26,037 bases of DNA, taken from NCBI GenBank assembly GCA_003140275.1, contig PLJQ01000142.1, positions 1 to 26,037 on the forward strand, written 5' to 3'. Under the pieces are notes generated by a model. That model was not told where the DNA came from. It searched no databases and worked only from the letters and a program-made list of their open reading frames with translations. Each line of letters opens with the position of its first letter. Position 1 is the first letter of the stretch. Made by a program: the position numbers and the translations under genes. The stretch is from Limisphaerales bacterium. GTDB lineage: Bacteria; Verrucomicrobiota; Verrucomicrobiia; Limisphaerales; PALSA-1396. Of this stretch, positions 15,862-24,275 are shown in pieces.

Positions 15862-15873
15862 TTATACGTATAA
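15862..15873. promoter_or_regulatory. 12-bp palindrome, candidate MarR operator
   Basis: TTATACGTATAA is a perfect palindrome in the intergenic region between the MarR gene and the PQQ-like gene. On the minus strand TATAAT overlaps it (15861-15866), 25 bp before the MarR start, with TTGCAA 19 bp further upstream as a poor -35. AT-rich palindromes over the promoter are typical MarR operators. Binding is inference. Confidence 0.5.
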
Positions 15874-15985
15874 GTATTATTGTCATTGCAAACTTTTCTG
15901 GCGTGTAGAATAGTGACACCCGTCTGGAAAAAAGATCAGGAGCGCGCCCGGGGCGGGTCTCCTCTCAAACGACCGAAGCTCGACC

Positions 15986-18304
15986 ATGAAACTTTCATTT
16001 ATCACCGTCACACTGGGTCTGTTCCTCGCCCGTGGACTGGTTGTCCCTTCCCCATCGTCAGCGGCGCCGGTGCGCGGCTGGTTAAGCTGGCGCGGCCCCA
16101 ACCAAAACGGCGCCTCACTGGAAAAGAATTTGCCGGAGAAAATCACGGTCAAGGACGCGCTGTGGGTCGCGGACTTCCCCGGCCAATCCACACCCGTCAT
16201 CGCCAACGGGAAACTCTACCTCATGGGGTATCTCGGCGAGGGCGCGAATTTGCAGGAAGGCGTGGCGTGCTTCGACGCCGAAACCGGGAAGAAACTCTGG
16301 CAGCAGCTTTACAACGATTTTATCAGTGACACCATTTATCTCCGCTACGCCACGGCTTCGCCCGCCATTGATCCGGAGTCGGGAAATGTTTTCATCCAAG
16401 GCACGCAGGGGATTCTCGCGGCATTGATGCCCGACGGCAAAGAGCTTTGGAAGCGCTCGTTGATGGAGCAGTTTGGGCGGCTCACGTTCCCGAACGCGCG
16501 CACGGCATCGCCCGTGATTGATGGCGGGCTGGTCATCACGCGCGGCATCACGGCCAACTGGGGTGCGCAAGGCCCGGCGGGCGACCGTTTCTATGCCTTC
16601 GACAAGCGGACCGGCGAACTGGTGTGGTCCAGTAGCCCCGGCGATCGGCCCAAAGACAATTCCTTCTCGCACCCGCAACTCGCCTGGCACAACGGCCGGC
16701 GTGTGTTCTATGCCGCGCTGGGTGATGGCAGCGTGGCGTGCGTCAACGCCCGCACCGGCGAACCAATCTGGCGCGTGCCGCTCTTTCGCGCCGGCATCAA
16801 TGCCACCACCATCGTCCACAACAACAACACACTCATCGCCATTTTCGGCGTGCCCTATGAGCCAGGCCAGTTGGTCGCGCTGAAAATTCCCGAGCTCGCA
16901 CCCACCAACGCCGCTGCCGGGCCGGTCGTGATCGAACGCTCGCAACTCGAGTTGTGGGCCGCCGAAGTCTCGACTTCGACCAGTTCGCCGATTCTGGCGG
17001 GCGATACGGTCTATGTCGTCGCCGAGAAGGGCGACCTTTGCGCCGTGAACGCGAACACCGGCGCGATCAAATGGAAACTCAAACTCGGCATCGAGCAGCG
17101 CAATTCGTCGCCGTTCTACGCCGACGGCAAACTTTACGTGCCGATGCTCGACGACCCGGATGCCAAGACCGCTGGCGGCGAAGCGGGGACAACTGGCGCG
17201 CTTTACGTCGTGAAGCCCGGCGAAAAATCCGGCGAAATCATCTCGCACGTCGCGCTCGAAGGCCGCTGCTTCGGCACGCCCGTGGCCTACAACGGGAAAG
17301 TTTACCTGCAGACAACGAAGCATCTGTATTGCTGGGGCAAGCAGGGAAACAATCCCACGCTGCCAAGGGAAATCGTGGAAGAAAAAGCTCCGAAACCGGG
17401 TGCGGCCAGGTCACTCCAAATCATTCCCTCCGAAATCACGCTTCGTCCCGGCCAAACCGCTACGTTCCGTGCCCGTTCCATCGATGTGAACGGATTCGTC
17501 GTCGAGGAAATCAAGGACGTGGCGGCGCTGAAATGGGCCAGCTATGTCCCGCCCACTGCGCGCGTCCGCTCCGCCATGAAGGCGTCGTTCAACGACCAGG
17601 GCGCGCTGGTCGCCGGCAACGAAACCGTACCCTCCGCCGGCGCGTTCGAGGCCACGTTTGGCAATTTGAAAGGCTACATCCGCGGTCGCGTGCTGCCCTA
17701 CCTGCCGCTCAGTCAGGACTTCGAATCGTTCACGCTGTCGGAAACCAACGCCGCCGAGGGCGCCGCCTTTGCCTATCCGCCGCTGCCGTGGATCGGCGCG
17801 CGGTTCAAGTTCGAGGTGCGCGAGAAGGACGGCACGAAGTGTCTGACCAAGACGATTGACAACAAGTTCTTCCAGCGCGCCACCGTCTTCCTCGGCGCGC
17901 CGGACGCCAGGAATTACACCCTTGAGGCGGACGTGATGAGCGAGGGAAACCGCCGCAAAATGTCCGAGGTTGGCGTCATCAACCAGCGCTATGCCATTGT
18001 GCTCAAAGGCAACGAACAGAAGCTCGAAATCAGTTCGAACTTCGAGCGTTTTCGCGAAGCGCTGGATTTCAAGTGGCAACCGAACGTGTGGTATCACCTC
18101 AAATCGCGCGTGGACATCGCCGGCGACGGCTCCGGGGTCGTGCGCGCCAAGGCCTGGAAAAGAGGTGATCCCGAACCCGACGCCTGGACCCTCGAAGCGA
18201 AACACCAGACCGCACATCAAGAGGGTTCACCCGGTTTATTCGGATTCTCGCCGCAGGACATGCGCGTTTACATCGACAACATCGTGGTGACGGAAAACAA
18301 ATAG
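15986..18304 (+). CDS. Secreted PQQ-like beta-propeller protein with C-terminal LamG-like domain
   Basis: A 772-residue secreted protein. A signal peptide (MKLSFITVTLGLFLARGLVV, cut near SSA-AP) is followed by repeated PQQ-like propeller blades: GVACFDAETGKKLWQQ, ALMPDGKELWKRS, YAFDKRTGELVWSS, VACVNARTGEPIWRV, LCAVNANTGAIKWKLK, up to LYCWGKQG at about residue 450. A beta-sandwich segment (LQIIPSEITLRPGQTATFRA) follows, then a concanavalin-like domain (QDFESF, YTLEADVMSEG, FGFSPQDMRVYIDNIVV). Proteins with such W-motif blades are scaffold or dehydrogenase-like (BamB or PQQ-alcohol dehydrogenase fold). I do not see the paired Cys or the full cofactor-site residues of true quinoproteins, so PQQ binding is unproven. 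It is the first gene of a three-gene run with the next PQQ-like protein and an MFS transporter. Confidence 0.85.
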   Translation: MKLSFITVTLGLFLARGLVVPSPSSAAPVRGWLSWRGPNQNGASLEKNLPEKITVKDALWVADFPGQSTPVIANGKLYLMGYLGEGANLQEGVACFDAETGKKLWQQLYNDFISDTIYLRYATASPAIDPESGNVFIQGTQGILAALMPDGKELWKRSLMEQFGRLTFPNARTASPVIDGGLVITRGITANWGAQGPAGDRFYAFDKRTGELVWSSSPGDRPKDNSFSHPQLAWHNGRRVFYAALGDGSVACVNARTGEPIWRVPLFRAGINATTIVHNNNTLIAIFGVPYEPGQLVALKIPELAPTNAAAGPVVIERSQLELWAAEVSTSTSSPILAGDTVYVVAEKGDLCAVNANTGAIKWKLKLGIEQRNSSPFYADGKLYVPMLDDPDAKTAGGEAGTTGALYVVKPGEKSGEIISHVALEGRCFGTPVAYNGKVYLQTTKHLYCWGKQGNNPTLPREIVEEKAPKPGAARSLQIIPSEITLRPGQTATFRARSIDVNGFVVEEIKDVAALKWASYVPPTARVRSAMKASFNDQGALVAGNETVPSAGAFEATFGNLKGYIRGRVLPYLPLSQDFESFTLSETNAAEGAAFAYPPLPWIGARFKFEVREKDGTKCLTKTIDNKFFQRATVFLGAPDARNYTLEADVMSEGNRRKMSEVGVINQRYAIVLKGNEQKLEISSNFERFREALDFKWQPNVWYHLKSRVDIAGDGSGVVRAKAWKRGDPEPDAWTLEAKHQTAHQEGSPGLFGFSPQDMRVYIDNIVVTENK

Positions 18305-18320
18305 TTTGGAGTTGCACATC

Positions 18321-20030
18321 ATGAAAACGACGGAACATCACTACCAATTCACCCCCCGGATCCGGCTCACGAGTTTGCTCGGGGGCGTCCTTCTGCTTGC
18401 GACCGCGCACGCCGAGGATTGGCCGCGCTGGGGCGGCAACGATCCCGGACGCAACATGTATTCGCCCGCCAAAGGTCTGCCCGACCGCTTTGAACCCGGC
18501 AAACTCAAGAGCGGCACCGAGGAGATCGACATGAGCACGACGAAAAACGTCAAGTGGGTGGCCAAGCTCGGCGCGCAGGCCTACGGCAACGTGGTCGTCG
18601 CGGGTGGCAAGGTGTTCATTGGCACCAACAACGAAAATCCGCGCGATCCAAAACATCAGGGCGATCGCAGCATCCTGATGTGTTTCGATGAAAAGAGCGG
18701 TGAGTTTCTCTGGCAACTCGTCGTTCCCAAGCTCGCTTCCGGCAAGGTGAACGATTGGGAAAGCCTCGGTTTGCTTTCCTCGCCGTTTGTGGAAGGCAAT
18801 CGCGTTTATCTCGTGACGAGTCGGTGCGAGGTGATTTGCCTCGATACCGAGGGCATGGCCAACGGCAACGACGGCCCGTTCAAGGACGAAGCCAAATACG
18901 CCGTCAAAGACGTGCTGCTCGACCGCGGCAAGCCCACGGAGCGTCATGCGCCGCCCATCGAACCCGGACCGAAGGACGCGGATATCATCTGGGTCTATGA
19001 CATGATGGATGAACTCGGTTCTTTCCCGCACAACGCCTCCAACTGTTCCGTCGAGGTCGTGGACGACATTGTTTATGCCTGCACGTCGAACGGTCAGGAC
19101 TGGACCCACGTGAACATTCCGTCGCCCAACTCGCCCAGTTTCATCGCGCTCGACAAGAAAACCGGCAAACTCGTTGGCGAGGACAACGCCGGCATCGGCC
19201 CGCGCATTTTCCACGGCCAATGGGGTTCTCCCTCCGCCGGCAAAGTGAATGGCCGGCAGTTGGTTTTCTTCGGCGGCGGCGACGGTGTTTGCTACGCCTT
19301 CGACGCGAAACCGCAAAAGGGCACAGGCGCGCCCATCGTGCCGGTGTTGCCCGGCTCGGAGCTCAATCGTGTAGAGGACAAGGACATCGATTATCTCAAA
19401 AAAACCTGGTGGTTTGACTGCAATCCGCCGGAGCGGAAAAAATTCAAGTATCCCGCCGCTGAAGGCGTGAGCGAAATCAATGCGACGCCCGTATTCTGGA
19501 AGAACCGGATTTATGTCGCCGTCGGCCAGGACCCGGAGCACGGCGAAGGGGTGGGCGTCCTGACGTGCATCGACGCGACCAAGACCGGCGACATCACGCA
19601 GACCGGCAAAATCTGGAGCTACGACAAGATTCATCGCAGCATCTCCACCGTTTCCATCACCCCCGAGGGCTTGCTGTTTGTGGCGGATTTCTCCGGCTTC
19701 CTGCATTGTCTGGATGCCGAAACCGGCAAACCCTACTGGACGCACGACATGAAAGCGCACATGTGGGGCTCGACGCTGGTGGCGGATGGCAAGGTTTATG
19801 TCGGCGATGAAGACGGCGATTTCGTGGTGCTGGCGGCAAGCAAGGAGAAGAAAATTCTCAGCACCACCAACCTCGGCGCCCCGGTTTACTCCACCCCGAT
19901 CGTGGCCAACGGCGTTGTTTACGTGGCTTCCAACGCCCATTTATACGCGTTCTACGATTCCGCGAGCGCGGCGGTTGGCAAGGACGAGGTTCCCAAGGTT
20001 GATTTGAAGAAACCTGAAAGCCAAAAATAG
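18321..20030 (+). CDS. Secreted PQQ-like beta-propeller protein
   Basis: A 569-residue secreted protein starting 16 bp after the previous gene. ATG 18321 has GGAG at 18308-18311, 9 bp upstream, and starts a signal peptide ending LATAHA-ED; the open frame before it begins at a TTG. The mature protein starts WPRWGGNDPGRNMYSPAKG, the usual entrance of this Verrucomicrobia/Planctomycetes family, and contains blade motifs: LMCFDEKSGEFLWQL, VICLDTEG, FIALDKKTGKLVGEDNAG, VLTCIDATKTGDITQ, LHCLDAETGKPYWTHD and VYVGDEDGDFVVLAAS. It is probably periplasmic. As a distant paralogue of its neighbour, the pair may act on the same substrate or form a complex. Cofactor binding cannot be judged from the motifs alone. 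Confidence 0.85.
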   Translation: MKTTEHHYQFTPRIRLTSLLGGVLLLATAHAEDWPRWGGNDPGRNMYSPAKGLPDRFEPGKLKSGTEEIDMSTTKNVKWVAKLGAQAYGNVVVAGGKVFIGTNNENPRDPKHQGDRSILMCFDEKSGEFLWQLVVPKLASGKVNDWESLGLLSSPFVEGNRVYLVTSRCEVICLDTEGMANGNDGPFKDEAKYAVKDVLLDRGKPTERHAPPIEPGPKDADIIWVYDMMDELGSFPHNASNCSVEVVDDIVYACTSNGQDWTHVNIPSPNSPSFIALDKKTGKLVGEDNAGIGPRIFHGQWGSPSAGKVNGRQLVFFGGGDGVCYAFDAKPQKGTGAPIVPVLPGSELNRVEDKDIDYLKKTWWFDCNPPERKKFKYPAAEGVSEINATPVFWKNRIYVAVGQDPEHGEGVGVLTCIDATKTGDITQTGKIWSYDKIHRSISTVSITPEGLLFVADFSGFLHCLDAETGKPYWTHDMKAHMWGSTLVADGKVYVGDEDGDFVVLAASKEKKILSTTNLGAPVYSTPIVANGVVYVASNAHLYAFYDSASAAVGKDEVPKVDLKKPESQK

Positions 20031-20074
20031 GCCGTGTGATTCGACCGATTGACCGTTGACGCGCACCATTCTTA

Positions 20075-21751
20075 ATGTCCTCCAACACTTCACCCCGCTT
20101 CACCACCATCCAGTGGCTGGTTTGCATCATCGCCGCCATCGGCTTCCTGTTCGACACGTACGAACTGCTGATGACGCCGCTGGTGGGCGTGCCGGCCATT
20201 GCCGAGTTGCTGCAAGTGCCGGCCAACAATCCGCTCGTCACCCAATGGATGGGCCGGATGCTCTGGCTTTCGGCGTTGTGCGGTGGCGTGTTCGGCCTGC
20301 TGGGCGGCTGGCTCATCGACCGCTTCGGGCGCAAGCGGATCATGGCGGCGAGCATTTTCGTTTACTCGCTTTCGCCCGTGGCGGCGGCGCTCAGCACGAG
20401 CCTGGACTGGTTCGTATTTTTCCGCTGCACCACGTTCATCGGCGTCTGCGTCGAGTTCGTCGCGGCAATCACGTGGCTGGCGGAGTTGTTTCCCGAAAAA
20501 CGGCGCAAGGAAATCGTGCTGGGCGGCACGCAGGCGTTTGCGTCGGTCGGCGGCCTGCTTGTGACGGGGATCAATGTCTGGGTCATCGCGCACGCCGGCG
20601 CGCTGCCCGCGCTGCCGCTGCCGGAAGTCTTCAACGGGCACGCGGCGTGGCGCTACACGTTATTCACCGGACTGATTCCGGCGGCGCTGATCGCGTTCCT
20701 GCTGCCATTCGTGCCCGAATCACAAATCTGGCGTGAGAAGCGTCAGGCCGGAACGCTCAAACGTCCGAGCTTCGGCGAACTGTTCGCGCCCGAACTCCGC
20801 CGCGTGACGCTGGTGACCGCGCTGCTCTCCGCCTGCGCGTATGCGGCGGCCTTCGGCGCGTTGCAACTCACCCCGCTGCGCGTCGCGCCGGGATTGCCGG
20901 AACTCGCCGGGCAGCGCGCGGCCCTGAGACCGCTGCAAATCGAAGCCGGCCAGCTCAACACGAATCTTTTGGCGGTCATGCCGGCGTTCCTTCAGGCGGA
21001 GCAGGACGTGCCCGGCCTCGCGGAACTCTCGGCCCAACGCGCGAAGACCCGCATTGCCCAACGCGCCGCCAGAAAAGCCGACGACCAGGAACAACTCGCC
21101 CGGCTCGGCTTGCGATTCAGCCAGCTTGAAACCAATCTCGTTCAACTCACCGGGTCCAGGCCCGGCGCAAAAAAAGCCGTCGTCGAACGCGAGAAAATCC
21201 TGAAACTGCTCGGCGACAATCGCGATCTGCAGGAACCGTTCGACAAAGCCGTCAAGGAGCGCGGCAACACCATTCAACTGTATCAGGAACTCGGAGGCTT
21301 GATCGGACGAATCCTGCTCGCGGTTCTGTTGCTGGCGGCCCTCACCCGTCGAAATTTGCTCCGGCTCTTCCTCGTGCCGGGGCTGGCGTTGTTCCCCGTC
21401 ACTTACTGGGGGCTATACCACGAATCCGCGCCCGCGATGCAGTGGGGAATATTTCTGTGCGGCCTGATGGTGGTGGCGCAGTTCAGCTACTTCGGTGAAT
21501 ATCTGCCCAAAGTCTTTCCGCTGCACCTGCGCGGAACGGGCGGCAGCTTTGCCACGAACTTCGGCGGGCGCATGATCGGCACTTCCGCCGCGTTACTCAC
21601 GACGAATTGGATCGCGCCGATGGTCGGTGCAAAATCCACCTTCGACCAGGTGGCCGTCGCTGCCGGTATCGTCGGCACTTCCGTTTTCGTCCTCGCGCTG
21701 GCGCTGACGTTCTTCCTGCCCGAGCCGAAAGCGCAAACCGACGAGAAGTGA
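20075..21751 (+). CDS. MFS transporter with large soluble insertion
   Basis: A 558-residue major facilitator superfamily permease, longer than the usual 400-450. Hydrophobic helices are evident: IQWLVCIIAAIGFLFDTYELL (TM1, with a D-x-Y-E), SALCGGVFGLLGGWLIDRFGRKR (TM2 and the signature loop 77-88), then TM3-6. A cytoplasmic region follows to LRRVTLVTALLSACAYAAAFGA (TM7). An insertion at about residues 270-405 is rich in Gln, Leu, Arg, Ala and Glu, predicted helical/coiled-coil, and precedes YQELGGLIGRILLAVLLLAAL (TM8). The remaining helices end at PEPKAQTDEK. By topology the insertion should lie on the periplasmic side. The gene follows the PQQ-like pair by 44 bp, so it may import the product of their reaction. 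Substrate is unknown; the signature resembles sugar or organic-acid porters. Confidence 0.85.
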   Translation: MSSNTSPRFTTIQWLVCIIAAIGFLFDTYELLMTPLVGVPAIAELLQVPANNPLVTQWMGRMLWLSALCGGVFGLLGGWLIDRFGRKRIMAASIFVYSLSPVAAALSTSLDWFVFFRCTTFIGVCVEFVAAITWLAELFPEKRRKEIVLGGTQAFASVGGLLVTGINVWVIAHAGALPALPLPEVFNGHAAWRYTLFTGLIPAALIAFLLPFVPESQIWREKRQAGTLKRPSFGELFAPELRRVTLVTALLSACAYAAAFGALQLTPLRVAPGLPELAGQRAALRPLQIEAGQLNTNLLAVMPAFLQAEQDVPGLAELSAQRAKTRIAQRAARKADDQEQLARLGLRFSQLETNLVQLTGSRPGAKKAVVEREKILKLLGDNRDLQEPFDKAVKERGNTIQLYQELGGLIGRILLAVLLLAALTRRNLLRLFLVPGLALFPVTYWGLYHESAPAMQWGIFLCGLMVVAQFSYFGEYLPKVFPLHLRGTGGSFATNFGGRMIGTSAALLTTNWIAPMVGAKSTFDQVAVAAGIVGTSVFVLALALTFFLPEPKAQTDEK

Positions 21752-21777
21752 GATGAACGCCCGTCCTCACTTGAATC

Positions 21778-22062
21778 TCACACTTTTGAATGACTACGCA
21801 GCCGCCAGCCGAGAAGCAATACTCCAAGTGCGGCTAAAGAAAACGTGCCCGGTTCTGGAACGGGAATGATGGTTTGCGTTCCGGCAAATATTCCACCGCC
21901 TTGATATTCCAGTGCGCTATTCAGCAATTGGATTGAGCCATTGACGTTTTCTAATTCCGCCCAGCCAAACAAGGGATTACTGTATATTCCGCCTTGAGGA
22001 GTATAGCCGGTGTAAAGACCCACATAAAAAGAGCTGCCATTATTAGCAAAAACGTAACTTCG
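21778..22062 (-). pseudogene. PEP-CTERM protein remnant (C-terminal part)
   Basis: The frame ends with a PEP-CTERM sorting signal: IPVPEPGTFSLAALGVLLLGWRLRSHSKV, seen as VPEP, a hydrophobic helix and a basic tail, recognised by exosortase. Just before it is a beta-rich segment (RSYVFANNGSSFYVG to AGTQTIIP) of a secreted protein. Upstream of about 22062 the frame runs antisense through the macro-domain sequence and makes no sense, so the N-terminus and signal peptide are lost. A gene caller may extend it to 22242, which is an artefact. Confidence 0.75.
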
Positions 22063-22500
22063 TTGTTGGGTGGCGGCGGTGTGGACGGAGCGATTCATCA
22101 GGCTGCGGGTTGGGAACTGTTGGAGGAATGCCGGAAGCTGAACGGCTGCGCGACCGGCTTGGCCAAAATTACCAAAGATTACAACCTTCCGGCACGCTGG
22201 GTCATTCACACGGTCGGCCCAGTTTGGCAAGATGGGAATCATGGTGAAGACGAGTTACTGGCGAGTTTTTATCGCATTTGCCTTGCATTGGCGGTTCAGC
22301 ACGGTATTCGCACCATCGCGTTTCCGTCCATCAGCACCGGCGCGTATGGTTTTCCGTTGGAACGCGCGACCGCAATCGCCGTGCGGGAAGTCAAAAACTT
22401 TGTGGAGCAAAATCCATCAATAGAGAAAGTGGTCTTTGTCTGCTTTGGCAGCCCGGCTTACGACTTTTATCGGAACACAGTCAAACAGGCCATTGCTTGA
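21994..22500 (+). pseudogene. Macro-domain protein, 5'-truncated
   Basis: Macro domains bind or hydrolyse ADP-ribose on proteins and nucleic acids. The homologous part starts near 22062 with SLLGGGGVDGAIHQAAG, the phosphate-binding loop, and runs through LEECRKLNGCATGLAKIT, WVIHTVGPVW, AFPSISTGAYGFP and VVFVCFG to a normal C-terminus. The N-terminal strand and the NAAN motif that contacts ADP-ribose are missing. The ~22 residues before SLLGGGG (from the ATG at 21994) are antisense to the PEP-CTERM remnant and carry no macro homology. It could be translated, but catalytic function is unlikely without the NAAN strand. Confidence 0.75.
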
Positions 22501-22509
22501 GGGTGCGGC

Positions 22510-24231
22510 TCAATGTTTCAACGATTTAAGTTCCACCTCCATCACAACTTCCTCCCCGAAAGAGGGGCGGACGGTGACCAGCGGATATTTCTGTCCCGCC
22601 GGATCAGATAGCGGCAGCAGCCCGTTGCCGACAGAGAGTTTCAGCACATAACCTGCCGGGTCAAATGTAATGAATTCGCCGCGCTTGACGCGAAGATTGA
22701 CGCGACCGTCCCAAGTGAGTGTGTTGCCTTCCCGTTTCGGATTTCCCTGACACCACCATGACCAATCGCCGGAGACCTGGCGACGGATCAGGATTCGATG
22801 CTCGTGACGATTCAACTCTACAGTCAGCGAGGTTTCATTCGAGGTGCCGCAATGCACGACCGCCAGATGGCCATTGTCTTCCAGGCTTTGGATGGTTGCG
22901 TTGGTTTGCGTTGTAGAAGAAACTCCGGGTTCGATCAGGACAGGCTGTCCGCCTGCGTGGACAACGAGTTCGCCTTTGCGGACACCGACCAGCAAATCGC
23001 CCGGTTTCCAGGACGCCCGCAGATACGCCTCGTCCACTGACGGGAAATGATAGGAAAGTTTTTTTCCGTCAACATCGGCGGGAACGTCCGGGTTGTACCA
23101 GAGATACGAGTAGCCGCCTAATTCGAACAAAAGTTTCTCGCCATGCGGTGTGACGTAACGCGTGTGTTGGATGTTGCCTAGCGAATGATCCCAGAGCGCG
23201 AGATACTGGTGGAGTGGCCGATGGTACTCGCGTGCGAGCGCCAACAATATCGGTGCGTAGTAATCCAGTTGACCGTAGGAAGGTTCAAGAACCACGTTGC
23301 TGTTGTGCTCGTCGTATCCCGGATTCTTTTCCGTTGCGATCGAGGCCAACGCGAGATCGGCATTCATGTTCTTTTCAAATTGCCGGAACAGATCGCGTCC
23401 GGTGACGCGTCGTAACGCGTCCATGAAAAACAAGCGATAGTGCATCGTGGACGCCCAAAACGTTCCGCCTTCCGTCTGCGCGCCGTCCTCGGCCAGACCC
23501 GTCGGCAAAAGGTATTCTTCAAACTTCCTTGTCGTTGCATCAACCCAGGTTTTGGCTTCAGGCACTTCGTCCAGCAACGCCAGCGCCGTTACGCCGAACG
23601 ATCCCCATTCCACGATGGCGTGATGAGTGTGGAAACCCGGCCCGGCAATGGTCGGCGTGCTGAAGTAATCGGTGAAATATTTCCGGGCGATGCGGGTGAG
23701 TGTTTCGCGGATTTCCTTCCGCTCGGCTTCGGTGAACCGATCGTAAACAATGTCGTAGCCGACCGCCACGCCCTTCAGCAGTCGGGCGACCGCGTACGCT
23801 TTGCCGCCATCCGGTTTGTCGTCCGCCTCGTGCGACCACGCACGGCAACTGGCCAACGCCCACTGGCGCGCCGCGTTGCCGTACTTCGCGTCGCCACTAA
23901 ATGCATACGCGAAGGCGAGATGCTCGGAAATCGCGAGGTCGCCCATGATGGCGTAGAAACGGTCGTAAAGATTTTCATAACGCGGATCGGGCGTAATGGG
24001 CGCGATCCAATTGGCGCGGGGTGTTTGCGTCAGACACCAATCGGCGGACTGCGCGAGGTTCCTCCAGATCATCGCCCGCGTGCCGGACAAGCGGTTGGCA
24101 CGAAGAGGCGAAATATCGTTCGTCGTAAAATAGAGCCGCGGGTGGTCGAGGTTGGTGACAGCCACTCCGTGAAGTGAAGCAAGGAACAAACCCAGAATCC
24201 CCAGCGTAACGGAAAAGGATGATGGATTCAT
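22510..24231 (-). CDS. Heparinase II/III-like (DUF4962-type) polysaccharide lyase
   Basis: A 573-residue secreted enzyme. A signal peptide (LGILGLFLASLHGVA) is followed by an alpha/alpha-toroid of alternating helices: HPRLYFTTNDISPLRA, the family-typical opening with its HPRLY motif, then MGDLAISEHLAFAYAFSGD, and GFHTHHAIVEWGSFGVTAL, which is rich in His and could be catalytic or metal-binding. EGGTFWASTMHYRLFFMDALRR lies at mid-protein. A beta-sandwich half begins near GEKLLFELGGYSYLWYNPD and includes DEAYLRASWKPGDLLVGVR and NRHEHRILIRRQ. This is the layout of heparinase II/III and alginate lyase-like enzymes that cleave uronic-acid polysaccharides. Substrate is not deducible. It is co-oriented with the membrane gene upstream, 44 bp away. 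Confidence 0.8.
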   Translation of the reverse strand: MNPSSFSVTLGILGLFLASLHGVAVTNLDHPRLYFTTNDISPLRANRLSGTRAMIWRNLAQSADWCLTQTPRANWIAPITPDPRYENLYDRFYAIMGDLAISEHLAFAYAFSGDAKYGNAARQWALASCRAWSHEADDKPDGGKAYAVARLLKGVAVGYDIVYDRFTEAERKEIRETLTRIARKYFTDYFSTPTIAGPGFHTHHAIVEWGSFGVTALALLDEVPEAKTWVDATTRKFEEYLLPTGLAEDGAQTEGGTFWASTMHYRLFFMDALRRVTGRDLFRQFEKNMNADLALASIATEKNPGYDEHNSNVVLEPSYGQLDYYAPILLALAREYHRPLHQYLALWDHSLGNIQHTRYVTPHGEKLLFELGGYSYLWYNPDVPADVDGKKLSYHFPSVDEAYLRASWKPGDLLVGVRKGELVVHAGGQPVLIEPGVSSTTQTNATIQSLEDNGHLAVVHCGTSNETSLTVELNRHEHRILIRRQVSGDWSWWCQGNPKREGNTLTWDGRVNLRVKRGEFITFDPAGYVLKLSVGNGLLPLSDPAGQKYPLVTVRPSFGEEVVMEVELKSLKH

Positions 24232-24275
24232 AAATTAGTTCAGTGGCGGATGAAAGAAGCCAATTGTGCCGTGCA

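Noticed and set aside
16115..17323. 402-codon open frame on the minus strand
   Set aside because: A shadow of the first PQQ-like gene; no motif and atypical composition.
18099..19940. 613-codon open frame on the minus strand
   Set aside because: It is antisense to the two PQQ-like genes, whose frames have signal peptides and blade motifs. It has an Arg/His/Gly-rich composition typical of GC-rich shadow frames.
15986..20030. PQQ-dependent alcohol dehydrogenases
   Set aside because: Both proteins have PQQ-like blades, but I could not identify the Ca/PQQ ligands or the vicinal disulfide, so the enzyme name is not supported.
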